Shown here in pieces: positions 33,945-42,418 of a stretch of 64,000 bases of DNA. The notes beneath the pieces were generated by a model that had not been told where the DNA came from, did not search any database, and was given only the letters and a program-made list of their open reading frames with translations. Numbering within the stretch: position 1 is the first letter of the stretch; each line of letters opens with the position of its first letter. The stretch lies in contig NZ_JAKXMK010000012.1 of assembly GCF_022524485.1 (NCBI RefSeq), forward strand, positions 124,001 through 188,000. Reading direction: 5' to 3'. Made by a program: the position numbers and the translations under genes. Origin of the DNA: Pseudonocardia alaniniphila (GTDB lineage: Bacteria; Actinomycetota; Actinomycetes; Mycobacteriales; Pseudonocardiaceae).

Positions 33945-35227
33945 GACAGTGCCTCCGACTCGGAAACGGTGGTCCGGGGCGCCATGTCGGTTCGGGCCCG
34001 CCATTCGGGGTAGACGACACGGAGCAGCACTCCGGTCATTGCGGTCGTCACCAGTGCCATCACGACCATCAGCGAGTAGAGCCCGGTGTCGATCACGTGC
34101 AACTGCAGACCGACGGCCAAGGCGATGAGTTCGGTGAGTCCCCGAGTATTGAGGAGGATCGCGAGCACGGCTGAGTGGCGCGTCCGCGCCCCACTGAGCC
34201 GCGCGCCCGCGAACGCGCCGATGCTCTTGCCGCCGATCGCGACGAGCAGGATCAGTCCCAGGTCCAGGAGCGCGGTCCCGTCGACCGTCGACAGGTCGAC
34301 ACTGGTCCCCGCGACCATGAAGAAGATCGGGAGCAGGAGCACCGAGCAGATCCGGCCGACCCACCGCTGCGTCCACGCACGCAACCGCGCACCCTGATCG
34401 CGCGGCATGGCCACGCCGAACAGGAAAGCGCCGAAGATCAGGTGCAGGCCCATCCACTGGGTCGCCTCCGCGGACAGCCACAATCCGGCCGCCACGATGA
34501 CCAGGACCCCGGCCGCGCCGACCCGACAGGAGACCGGGCGCTTCGTCCAGCCGGCCGTCTCCGCCCGCGCGGCCAGCCGGACCAGCAGCGGCCGAACCAC
34601 GAGCAGCAAAACGGCGGCGTACGGCACGACCAGCAGTACCTGCCACAGGCCCCCGACCGCGCCGGCCAGCGCGGTGACCACGGCCAGCAGCGACCAGGCC
34701 AGGATGTCGTCGATGGATGCGCAGGCCAGTGCCAGCGCGCCGATCGGTGTCGCGAGCAGGCCCCGGTCGGTCAGAATCCGGGCCAGGACCGGGAAGGCGG
34801 TGATCGCCATCGCCGTTCCCAGGAACAGGACGAACGCCGGTTGCTTGGTGCTGGGATGGTGGCCGAGCAGGTAGAACGCCAGCACCGTGCCCAGCGCGAA
34901 CGGCAGGAAGATCGCGCAGAGCGCCACGCCGGAGGCGATGCGGCTTTGGCCGCGCAGCAGGTTCCGATCGAGCTCGACACCGACGAGGAACATGAAGACG
35001 GCGACGCCCACGTTGGCGAGCATGGTCAGCGATGGCTGGACCTCGGCCGGGAACAGTGCATGGGTGAGCGCCCCGCCGAACAGGGTGGGTCCCAACAGGA
35101 TGCCGCCGAGAATCTCGCCGATCACGGGCGGCTGGCCCAGCCGTCGAGCCAGTAGCCCGAGTAGCCGCGCCAGGCCCGCGATCACGACCAGATCCAGTGA
35201 CAGGACCGCGGCCGTGTGGGCGGTCAC
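33941..35227 (-). CDS. Cation/proton antiporter, CPA2 (KefB/NapA-like)
   Basis: 428-aa membrane protein with about 12 hydrophobic segments covering nearly the whole chain. The start PPVIGEILGGILLGP and the later SIDDILAW (paired acidic residues in the ion-binding helix) are typical of the Na+/H+ exchanger fold. No C-terminal RCK/TrkA domain is present. It sits between the PhzF and thioesterase genes with four-base overlaps on both sides, so it belongs to the biosynthetic operon. Such antiporters are frequent in antibiotic clusters; export, resistance or pH balance are possible, and the ion is unknown. Confidence 0.88.
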   Translation of the reverse strand: MTAHTAAVLSLDLVVIAGLARLLGLLARRLGQPPVIGEILGGILLGPTLFGGALTHALFPAEVQPSLTMLANVGVAVFMFLVGVELDRNLLRGQSRIASGVALCAIFLPFALGTVLAFYLLGHHPSTKQPAFVLFLGTAMAITAFPVLARILTDRGLLATPIGALALACASIDDILAWSLLAVVTALAGAVGGLWQVLLVVPYAAVLLLVVRPLLVRLAARAETAGWTKRPVSCRVGAAGVLVIVAAGLWLSAEATQWMGLHLIFGAFLFGVAMPRDQGARLRAWTQRWVGRICSVLLLPIFFMVAGTSVDLSTVDGTALLDLGLILLVAIGGKSIGAFAGARLSGARTRHSAVLAILLNTRGLTELIALAVGLQLHVIDTGLYSLMVVMALVTTAMTGVLLRVVYPEWRARTDMAPRTTVSESEALS

Positions 35228-36027
35228 CTGGTCATCCGTTCGAGCTGTGGTGTTTGATCGTCGTAGACCCCGTCGCGAAGTATCGCCGTGCCGAGCACCT
35301 GGACCCGTTCCCCGGAGTCACGCAACTCGAGCCGGCCGCCGCGTTCGGACAACTGCACCGCCGTGAGCCGTTCCTTGCCCAGGCGCCGGCCCCAGTACGG
35401 GATGAGCTTGCAGTGCGCGGTGACACATACCTGGTCCTCGTTCACCCCGAGGGCCGGGAAGAACGTCCTGGAGACGAAGTCCACCCCGTCGTCGCCGCGT
35501 GCGGTCACGATGTGGCCGCGGAAAGGCTGTGCGGCCAGCGCCGCGAAGTCAGGGCACAGGGACCCCACCGCTGTCGGCGACTCGACCTCGATCAGGACGT
35601 CGTCGCCCGACACCGCGCAGGACACGGCATCCGTGCGGAGTGCGTCGAGCAGGCCGGGCGGTGGGGCGCAGTCGGTCAGCGCCGAGGTGGGCAGGTCGAT
35701 GGCGATCAGATCCTCGAGCTGCTCTGCGTGCAGCACGCCGTTGGCGGAGACGAAGGTCAGCCGGGTCTCGTCGTTGTCGGCGAACAGGACCCGTGCACTG
35801 GCCACCGTCGCGTGCCCGCACAGGTTGATCTCCTTGTACGGGGTGAACCAGCGCACCCGGTACTCCCCGGCGCGGGTCGGTACCACGAAGGCCGTTGTCG
35901 GCAGCCCGATTCGGTGCGCGGTCTGCTGCATCTCGGTGCCGGAGGGAAACTCCGGGGTCTGGATGACCGCGGCCGGGTTTCCCGCGCTCTGTGCGTCGGC
36001 GAAGGTGTCAACGATGTGATGGCGCAT
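35224..36027 (-). CDS. PhzF-family isomerase/epimerase
   Basis: 267-aa diaminopimelate-epimerase-fold protein of the PhzF group. Landmarks: DTFADAQSAGNPAAVI with the catalytic Glu position shifted or replaced, WFTPYKEINLCGHATVASA near residues 62-80, and FVSRTFFPALGVNEDQVCVTAHC near 190, where the usual GSAH reads VTAH. PhzF enzymes move double bonds or protons in small cyclic acids; this one could isomerise the oxidised amino acid made by the neighbours. It overlaps the desaturase by 20 bases and the antiporter by four. A broken copy of a closely similar gene lies at 52390-52680. Confidence 0.85.
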   Translation of the reverse strand: MRHHIVDTFADAQSAGNPAAVIQTPEFPSGTEMQQTAHRIGLPTTAFVVPTRAGEYRVRWFTPYKEINLCGHATVASARVLFADNDETRLTFVSANGVLHAEQLEDLIAIDLPTSALTDCAPPPGLLDALRTDAVSCAVSGDDVLIEVESPTAVGSLCPDFAALAAQPFRGHIVTARGDDGVDFVSRTFFPALGVNEDQVCVTAHCKLIPYWGRRLGKERLTAVQLSERGGRLELRDSGERVQVLGTAILRDGVYDDQTPQLERMTR

Positions 36028-37126
36028 TGCCGCGGTCCTCCTCCCGGGTGGACAGGCTTCGGAACATCAGATCTATGGCCGCGCCCATGCCCCAGACCTC
36101 CCGGTACGGCGGTCCTTCCGGCCCCGTGTCGATGTCGCGCTGGCGCGCGTAGGCGACCGTGGTCCACTCCGGTGTGGAGGGATACCGGTGGTGGTAGTCG
36201 TGGTTCGGCAGGTCTCCGACCACGACCAGCAGCCGGGAGGGCACGTGATAGCAGAGGGTGGCCGCCACCCACCGCAGCCCCGCCAGCGGCCCGTCGCCGC
36301 GGGCCGGAACGGCTGACCCGCAGAACCGGGCGGCGGTATTGGCCGCTGTGTAGAACCGATGGCCCAGTTCGGGGTCGCGCGGCGCCAGCCACTCGTGTTC
36401 GCCCATCCGATCCAGCAGCGCGCTGAGCTGCGCGAACAGAATGACCGGCACGACGAATGCCAGCGGCAGCACCAGCCAGCCGTTCGGCAGCCAGAACGGC
36501 AGCGACAGCCACCAGCCGATCCACACGGTGAACGCGATCAGGCGTACGGGCCCACCCTTGAGGTTGCTGACGAGCCGGCCGGCGAAACCGTTCCAGTAGA
36601 AGACCGGCGACAGGAACACCACCCAGGCGCGCCGCCACAGGGCGGCCCTGCTGAGTCCCGGCCGGAAGCCGAGGGCTTGCAGGGACTGGAACGGCGGGTC
36701 GGCCTCGGTGGCGAAGATCTCCCGGCGGTGATGGTTGTCGAAATGCTCCTCCTTGAAGTCCCGGAAGGTGTGGAACACCGACAGCACCGTGACGACCTCA
36801 CCCCAGAACGCGTCCCATCGCTTGCTGCCGGAGAACCGCCGATGCAGCGCCTGGTGGGCGATGACCAGAACCATGAGCCGCTCCCCGTGCACGGTGAGCA
36901 GCCAGCCCACCAGCAGCACGAGGTACCACTGCGGGAACATCAATGTCAGGGCGAGCGTGGACACGGTCAGGCCGACGAGGAATACGGTGAGTGTCATGGC
37001 CAGGTAGGTGGACCAGGTATGCCGGATGAGTGGTTTCTGCCCCGGCAGCGCCCGGCCGGTCTGCCAGGTCCAGAAGTGCTGTGTCCAACCGGGAAAACGC
37101 AGGTAGCTGGCCCGTACATCGTCCAT
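36008..37126 (-). CDS. Membrane diiron desaturase/hydroxylase
   Basis: 372-aa integral membrane protein of the fatty-acid desaturase family. The three histidine boxes that bind two irons are present: HQALH near residue 90, HFDNHH near 128, and NHDYHH near 318. Hydrophobic segments lie at about 40-85 and 195-245. ATG 37126 has GAGGTG in front and follows the diiron-protein gene by 14 bases; longer in-frame reading begins inside that gene. In this operon the substrate is more likely a tethered or free amino acid, or a lipid side chain; a fatty acyl role cannot be excluded. Confidence 0.85.
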   Translation of the reverse strand: MDDVRASYLRFPGWTQHFWTWQTGRALPGQKPLIRHTWSTYLAMTLTVFLVGLTVSTLALTLMFPQWYLVLLVGWLLTVHGERLMVLVIAHQALHRRFSGSKRWDAFWGEVVTVLSVFHTFRDFKEEHFDNHHRREIFATEADPPFQSLQALGFRPGLSRAALWRRAWVVFLSPVFYWNGFAGRLVSNLKGGPVRLIAFTVWIGWWLSLPFWLPNGWLVLPLAFVVPVILFAQLSALLDRMGEHEWLAPRDPELGHRFYTAANTAARFCGSAVPARGDGPLAGLRWVAATLCYHVPSRLLVVVGDLPNHDYHHRYPSTPEWTTVAYARQRDIDTGPEGPPYREVWGMGAAIDLMFRSLSTREEDRGNAPSHR

Positions 37127-37140
37127 GACACGCACCTCGA

Positions 37141-37821
37141 TCAGACGCCGACGCCGACGCCGGTCTCTGTGGTGAGCCGGTCGAAGAACGCCGTCCAGAG
37201 CTCCCACATCTCATCGGCGGAGCGCAGAACGATGTCTTCCTGCTCGGCGCTCATCCCGGTCAGCAGTGCGTGGTTGGCCTGGTCGACGTGATCGGGTTCC
37301 TGTTGCACGTGGATGGTGACCCACGCGTTGTCGGTGACGCCGGTGGCGTGCTCGACGGCCTTGCCGATGCTGGACACCATGAGCAGGTCGGTGTTCTCGG
37401 TGGCGAAGATGAATCCGAGCGCGCTCTCCGGCGCCTCCGAGGCCCGGCGATAGCCATCGACCAACGCGGCGGTCTGCGAGTACGGCGCGGTCCCGGTGAC
37501 CCGCTCGGCATCGAATCCGCATTTGCGCATCGAGTCGACGTAGATCACCTCGTGCGCCCTGGCTGCCTTGCCACCGCCCGTCTCCTGGTTCAGGATCCGG
37601 GTGATCGCGCTCTTGGCGGCGATATCCGGCAGGACGGATACGCAACGGGCGAGGAACGTCGGGAAGTAGTGCAGTGGGTGCCACCACTGCTCGATGAGGA
37701 TGACGGCCTGTTCCTGGGTGAGTTCGGCGCTGTCGACGCCCGTGAAGAACGGGTGCTCGCGGAAGCGCTGGTACACCGGGCTGGCGTCGAGCCGGTCGCC
37801 CACCGTTAGCGTTGTAGTCAT
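37141..37821 (-). CDS. Heme-oxygenase-fold diiron oxidase (HDO)-like protein
   Basis: 226-aa all-helical protein of the iron-containing redox enzyme family (relatives: CADD, UndA, BesC, the middle domain of SznF). Candidate iron ligands are in the usual order: Glu80 and His90 (NQETGGGKAARAHE), Glu142 (FATENTDLL), His171, Asp177/Asp180 and His184 (HVQQEPDHVDQANH). HDOs use O2 to desaturate, fragment or N-oxygenate small substrates; BesC, for example, cleaves chlorolysine made by the halogenase BesD. Its place beside a SyrB2-like enzyme makes a similar follow-on step worth testing. Start ATG 37821, seven bases after the dioxygenase stop. Confidence 0.8.
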   Translation of the reverse strand: MTTTLTVGDRLDASPVYQRFREHPFFTGVDSAELTQEQAVILIEQWWHPLHYFPTFLARCVSVLPDIAAKSAITRILNQETGGGKAARAHEVIYVDSMRKCGFDAERVTGTAPYSQTAALVDGYRRASEAPESALGFIFATENTDLLMVSSIGKAVEHATGVTDNAWVTIHVQQEPDHVDQANHALLTGMSAEQEDIVLRSADEMWELWTAFFDRLTTETGVGVGV

Positions 37822-37828
37822 TCTTCTC

Positions 37829-38695
37829 CTACTCCTTGCCGTCGGATCGATTGAGGGTGAAGTAGCTCAGCAGTTCGAGAGCGTGTGGCAACACGGCCGG
37901 ATCCTTGCTGGCTCGGGCGAGAGCGGTGATGGTGTCCCAGGCGAAGTCCTCGCCGCCGTCCCAACGGAAGTGCGTCTTGATGACGATGCTGAAGACCTCT
38001 CCGAAGTTGTCCATCGTCAACAGGTCCGCCAATCGCATCAGCTCCGCGCGGCGGGAGTCGGGCAGCGGCGGCCGCGCCACCCGTGACCGGGCCGGGATCC
38101 GGTCGTCGGTCTCGACCTGCGCCACGTTCACCAGCGGTCCGGTGCCCGCCCGATCGGCGAAGTCGAGCATGAGATGTATGCGCGGTGTGCGGGTCAACGA
38201 CACCACAGAATGGATCTGCGCCGCGTCGAAGAACCAGACCTCGCCCTTCCGCATCCGGTACACGACGTTGTCCGCGCTGAAGAAACAGCTGTCGTGCGTG
38301 ACGAGCGGAATGTGCATCCGATGAGCCGGTTTCGCATCCTCGGGCACGTCGGCCAGCTCGAGGTAGTCGCGATGCGGCATGATCACGCTGTCCGAGACCT
38401 CGACCAGCCGGACGAACTGCAGCCGGTCCAGATCGGCCAGATCTGAGATGAGCTCCTGGAGATAGGGGAGCTTGGTTCCGTACTCGGTGAACGCCGGCCG
38501 CTGGTCGTAGGTGTATTCGGTGACCAGGCCGCTCCCGACGTCCCCGCCGGCGGCCCAGAGTATGGCGTTCTTCCAGGGGCCGCCGATGAGGTAGTTGCTG
38601 TACGCCTCGGAGTAACGGAACGACTCCGCCTGTGCGAGGTCCTGCGCCAGTCGCTCCTCATCGAGCGGAATGTCCGCCACGTATTGAGTCCTCAT
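37829..38695 (-). CDS. Fe(II)/2-oxoglutarate dioxygenase, proline 3-hydroxylase-like
   Basis: 288-aa enzyme of the aspartyl/asparaginyl hydroxylase clan, closest by eye to L-proline 3-hydroxylase of Streptomyces (VIPHRDFVEL and GEIWFLDAAAVHSA there; VIMPHRDYLEL and GEVWFFDAAQIHSV here). Iron ligands His108, Asp110 and His162 are present, and Arg172 can bind 2-oxoglutarate. The C-terminal about 80 residues match the Pro_3_hydrox_C region. It likely hydroxylates proline, pipecolate or another amino acid, free or on the T domain of the A-T-TE protein. Four-base overlap with the SyrB2-like gene. Confidence 0.85.
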   Translation of the reverse strand: MRTQYVADIPLDEERLAQDLAQAESFRYSEAYSNYLIGGPWKNAILWAAGGDVGSGLVTEYTYDQRPAFTEYGTKLPYLQELISDLADLDRLQFVRLVEVSDSVIMPHRDYLELADVPEDAKPAHRMHIPLVTHDSCFFSADNVVYRMRKGEVWFFDAAQIHSVVSLTRTPRIHLMLDFADRAGTGPLVNVAQVETDDRIPARSRVARPPLPDSRRAELMRLADLLTMDNFGEVFSIVIKTHFRWDGGEDFAWDTITALARASKDPAVLPHALELLSYFTLNRSDGKE

Positions 38696-39588
38696 CCGAC
38701 CACGCTTCCCTTCTCCACGGGGGTGAACGGCTCGCCCCAGGCGTTCTCGTGCGCCATTCGGTTGAGCCCGTACCTGTCTTCCCCTGCCACGAGGACACTG
38801 CCGTGCCGGTCGAGTTCGAAGTGGTGGCCGAACTCGTCGAACTCGGTCATCCCGCCGTAGACCCGGACATGGGTGGGCACCACGCGGATGGCGAAACCCA
38901 TACGTTGGCGGCGGCTGACATTCGGAGCGGAGCCATGGATGCAGCGCGCGGTGAAGATGAAAAACTGGCCGGGCCGCATCTCCAGGTACCGAACGTCCTC
39001 CTGCTCCGGATCCCAGTTCTTGTCGATCTTGATGTCGTCATAGTTGTAGCCGAAGAACGAGTTGTTCTTGGCGGCATTGTTCCACTTCATCGGCGCGTGC
39101 TCGTCGTAGCGCCACTTTCGATGACTGCCGGGAATCACCTTCATGCAGGCGTTTTCCTTCGCCGCCTCGGTGAACGCCACCCAGCAGGTCAGCTCTGTCG
39201 GGATGCCCGGCGAATGCTCGGTCGCCTCGAGCATGCCCTGACTGGTCTCGCCGATCGCATAGGTTTCCACCTGATGCCAGCCGGTACCGGCGTCGCCCGG
39301 ATTCTTCGGGAAGAACTCGGTGCGCCAGCAGAGGATGTCCGGGCCGATGAGTGCCTGCATCCGCCGGACGATCTCCGGTTCGGTGATGAGCCTGCTCAGC
39401 CCGGGGATGTCCAGATGCCGGTCGTAGTTCACCGGATTGTCGAAAACCTTGCGTGCGCCGGCCTCCGGATTGAGTAGCGCTTTGCGCTGTTCCTTCCACC
39501 ACGCAGTCATCTCGTCGGGCTCGAACAGGGTGAACGGCCCGATGTACCCCTGTTCGGCGAATGTCTTCGCGTCGTCCTCAAGATCCAT
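38692..39588 (-). CDS. SyrB2-like Fe(II)/2-oxoglutarate halogenase/hydroxylase with HQV motif
   Basis: 298-aa enzyme that aligns along its length with SyrB2, the chlorinase acting on carrier-bound threonine: shared NYDRHLD, LGP/IGP-LCWRTEFFPK-PGD-GT-WHQ, FFGY-Y, GQF-IF and MGFA-R segments. The facial triad position reads WHQVET: His105, Gln106, Val107 (codons 39268-39276). SyrB2 has Ala at the third place, hydroxylases have Asp or Glu. The carboxylate ligand is thus missing, as in halogenases, but Val is bulkier than the usual Ala or Gly. Distal His218 and 2-oxoglutarate Arg235 are conserved. It overlaps the A-T-TE synthetase by 11 bases, which supplies a carrier domain, as SyrB1 does for SyrB2. 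Confidence 0.88.
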   Translation of the reverse strand: MDLEDDAKTFAEQGYIGPFTLFEPDEMTAWWKEQRKALLNPEAGARKVFDNPVNYDRHLDIPGLSRLITEPEIVRRMQALIGPDILCWRTEFFPKNPGDAGTGWHQVETYAIGETSQGMLEATEHSPGIPTELTCWVAFTEAAKENACMKVIPGSHRKWRYDEHAPMKWNNAAKNNSFFGYNYDDIKIDKNWDPEQEDVRYLEMRPGQFFIFTARCIHGSAPNVSRRQRMGFAIRVVPTHVRVYGGMTEFDEFGHHFELDRHGSVLVAGEDRYGLNRMAHENAWGEPFTPVEKGSVVG

Positions 39589-42184
39589 GCTGAGTGCTCC
39601 CTTCTGCGCCGACCCGTTCCAGCGCAGCGTCGAGCCGCGCCGCCGCCTCGGCGACGTTTTCTCCCCTGATGAATGTCCAGTGCTCGCCGGTGATCGGAAC
39701 GACCGTCAGCGGGCCGGTGCACAATCCCCGCATGACGGCTGTCAACCTCGCGCGGAGATCCGGGTCGGCCCCCGCGGCCTCGAAGAGGTGGACCGGCCCG
39801 GGATACGGTTCTGGCTCGTACCGCATCGCTGCGTTCATGCAGGCCCGAGCGGTGTCCAGCACCTTGCGCAGATAGGTGCTCGACGTCTTCGCCGTGATAG
39901 GCGCGCCCATCAACTGGAGCCAGGTCGGTCCGGGCGTCAGTTCGATCAGTTCGGCGTGGGTAGTGGCCGGGTCGTCCAGTCGAGCCGTCACGGTGTCGAG
40001 CATGTCCAGGAACGGGGTCTCCGCCATCGGAAGTCCGGTGATCGGGTCGATGACCGGATTGGCATCGAACAGACCCAGGAATCTCACATCGGCCCCCGCT
40101 GCGCGCAGTTGCTGCGCCATCTCGTAGGCCAGGACACCACCGAACGACCAACCGGCCAGCCAGTACGGTCCGTCCGGTTCGACGGTGCGCAGTTGCTCGA
40201 CGTGGGTCCGCGCGATTTCGGTCAGCGTGCTGCCGAACTTCGGCGGGTCGCCCGTCCAGCCGATCCCGAGCAGCCGGACGGGCGCGGCGGAGGCATGGGC
40301 CAGTTCTCGATAGCCCAGCAACTCACCGCCGAGCGGGTGTACGAGGTAGACGCCGCGGCCGGAGGAGCCGGGACGCAGCGTGACGATCTGCGATGACCGG
40401 TGCCGCGATCGCGGTGCCGAGGTGGACCCGAGTGCGTCGGCCAGTTCGTCGACCGTGGTGTAGTCCAGCAACAGCGACAGCTCCACCGGCCGACCCAGGA
40501 CCTGCCCGAGTTCGGCCACCACCCAGGTGGCCAGCAGCGAATCGCCGCCGACGTCGAAGAAGTCGTCGTCGCCTGCGAACTCGTCGTGGCCGAGTACCCG
40601 GGCCCAGATATCGGTGATGGTGTCGGTGAGCGATGCTGCGTCCGCGACCGGCGTCTCTTGTCCGGCAGGCAGTTCCAGCTCGGCCAGTGCGCGGCGATCG
40701 ACCTTGCCCGTCGCGGTCCGAGGCAGTGCCGCCACGTGGACGTACCGCGCCGGAATCATGTAGGCGGGGAGCAGGCCGCGCAGGTGTTCGATGATGTCCC
40801 GGTGCGCGACCGGGCCATGGGTCTGCACATATCCGACCAGCACCGAGACGCCGTCGGCGACCTCGCGCAGATCGATTGCGGCCGCGTCGATCCCGGGGTG
40901 GCGCAGCAGGGCTTGCTCCACCTCGCCCGGTTCGACGCGGAAGCCGCGAACCTTGAGCTGTCCGTCGGCACGGCCGAGGAACTCGTGGTGGCCGTCGGCG
41001 GACACCCGAACCAGATCGCCGGTGCGGTACAGCCGCTCACCGTCGTCGAACGGGCTGGCGATGAACCGTTCCGAGGTCTGGGCGGGGTCCCCCAGATACC
41101 CCTGGGCGAGGCCGGTGCCGCCCACGTACAGCTCACCGACGCCACCGTCGGACAGGGTGCGCAGCTGCCCGTCAAGCACCCGGCAGACCACTCCGCCCAC
41201 CGGCGTGCCGATGCCCGGCATCTCCGGCCACTCGGCCGGGTCGGAGGACAGGGTCAGGCTGGTGACCAGGTGCGCCTCTGTCGGACCGTAGTGGTTGTCC
41301 AGCCGGCAGTGGGGCAGGGCGGCGAACAGGTCGCGAATGGCCGGGGTGACGATCAGTCGCTCGCCGGCCGTCACGACGTGTCGAAGCGAGTCCGGGGTCA
41401 CCTCCCGGCGACCGGCCTCGACGGCCAGTAGCTGCAGGGCGACGTACGGCAGGAACAACCGTTCGATCCGGTGGCGCACGATCGCATCCAGCAATGCGGC
41501 GGGGTCGCGGCGCACCTGTTCGGGCGCAACCACCAGGCAACCGCCCGCGGCCAGGGTCGACAGCACCTCCTGAAACGTCACGTCGAAGGAGGTCGCGGTG
41601 AACTGCAGCGTCCGCAGCCCGGTTTCACCGCTGGCGAGCTGCCAGGAGATCAGCCGGGACAGGCCGCGATGGGTCATCCCGACGCCCTTGGGAACGCCGG
41701 TGGACCCAGAGGTGTGCATCACGTACGCGAGCGCGTCCTCGTTCACCGGTGTCGTGTGGAAAGTCGCCGGGAGCCCAACGGGATCCACGACGGTGATTCC
41801 GCTCGGCAGCCGCTGCGCGCCGGCACGGTCGGCGACCGCCACGCCGCAGCCGAGGCGCCGCACCATCGCAGCCGTGCGCGCGTCGGGGGCGGTGATGTCC
41901 AGCGGGCAGTAGGCGCCACCGGCGGTGAGCACCGCCAGCATGGCGATCACCGTGTCGGTCGAGCGCTCGAGAAGTACCGCCACGGGGCGCTGTGGACCGG
42001 CACCGGCCACGCGCAGCCGTTGCGCCAATGCGTCGACCCGGTCGATCAGTGCGGTGTAGGTCAGCGACTCGCGCTCGTCGACCAACGCCTCTCGGTGCCC
42101 GGCGGCTCGGGCCTGCGCACGGATCAGATCGACCGGAAACGCGGTTCTCGGGCCGTCGGCCACCGATGGTGTCACGGTTTCCAT
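39578..42184 (-). CDS. Free-standing NRPS A-T-TE
   Basis: 868-aa synthetase without a condensation domain. Adenylation domain about 20-515: A3 HTSGSTGVPKGV, A5 HYGPTEAH, A7 YRTGDLVR, A10 RTATGKVDRR. Carrier domain about 530-605 with DVGGDSL. Type I thioesterase about 620-868 with GWSFGG, Asp in LFDANPVID and His in GEHWTFI. By alignment to GrsA the pocket residues read about D-V-Q-F-V-A-H-L-V-K, which I cannot match to a substrate. The layout suggests that one amino acid is loaded, modified on the T domain by the oxygenases of the same operon, and then released or transferred. Start ATG 42184 has GGGAGG in front. First gene of the leftward operon. Confidence 0.92.
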   Translation of the reverse strand: METVTPSVADGPRTAFPVDLIRAQARAAGHREALVDERESLTYTALIDRVDALAQRLRVAGAGPQRPVAVLLERSTDTVIAMLAVLTAGGAYCPLDITAPDARTAAMVRRLGCGVAVADRAGAQRLPSGITVVDPVGLPATFHTTPVNEDALAYVMHTSGSTGVPKGVGMTHRGLSRLISWQLASGETGLRTLQFTATSFDVTFQEVLSTLAAGGCLVVAPEQVRRDPAALLDAIVRHRIERLFLPYVALQLLAVEAGRREVTPDSLRHVVTAGERLIVTPAIRDLFAALPHCRLDNHYGPTEAHLVTSLTLSSDPAEWPEMPGIGTPVGGVVCRVLDGQLRTLSDGGVGELYVGGTGLAQGYLGDPAQTSERFIASPFDDGERLYRTGDLVRVSADGHHEFLGRADGQLKVRGFRVEPGEVEQALLRHPGIDAAAIDLREVADGVSVLVGYVQTHGPVAHRDIIEHLRGLLPAYMIPARYVHVAALPRTATGKVDRRALAELELPAGQETPVADAASLTDTITDIWARVLGHDEFAGDDDFFDVGGDSLLATWVVAELGQVLGRPVELSLLLDYTTVDELADALGSTSAPRSRHRSSQIVTLRPGSSGRGVYLVHPLGGELLGYRELAHASAAPVRLLGIGWTGDPPKFGSTLTEIARTHVEQLRTVEPDGPYWLAGWSFGGVLAYEMAQQLRAAGADVRFLGLFDANPVIDPITGLPMAETPFLDMLDTVTARLDDPATTHAELIELTPGPTWLQLMGAPITAKTSSTYLRKVLDTARACMNAAMRYEPEPYPGPVHLFEAAGADPDLRARLTAVMRGLCTGPLTVVPITGEHWTFIRGENVAEAAARLDAALERVGAEGSTQHGS

Positions 42185-42418
42185 GCATCGCCTCCCGATC
42201 GGGCCCGCTAGGCCGGCATCTGCTATACGCAGGACTCGACGCTAAGTTCGCGAGATTCGGAAACGGCAGTCACGTGATCAGGTGACGTAGCCCTGCATCG
42301 CAGGTCGCCCGCGCGCTGTCCACTGAATGCGGGACAAGATATTTCGAGGTGGGAAGACGAATCTGGAAGCGTCGCTTTGTCCGTCGAGGACCAGGCAGCC
42401 CTGCCCCTTGGAGCGTTC
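42185..42418. promoter_or_regulatory. Divergent promoter region between two NRPS genes
   Basis: 234 bases between the leftward A-T-TE gene and the rightward A-T gene. It must carry promoters in both directions. Local A/T-rich parts include GCTATACGC near 42224 and AAGATATTTCGAGG near 42338, but no pair fits a sigma-70 consensus well enough to call. Confidence 0.5.
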
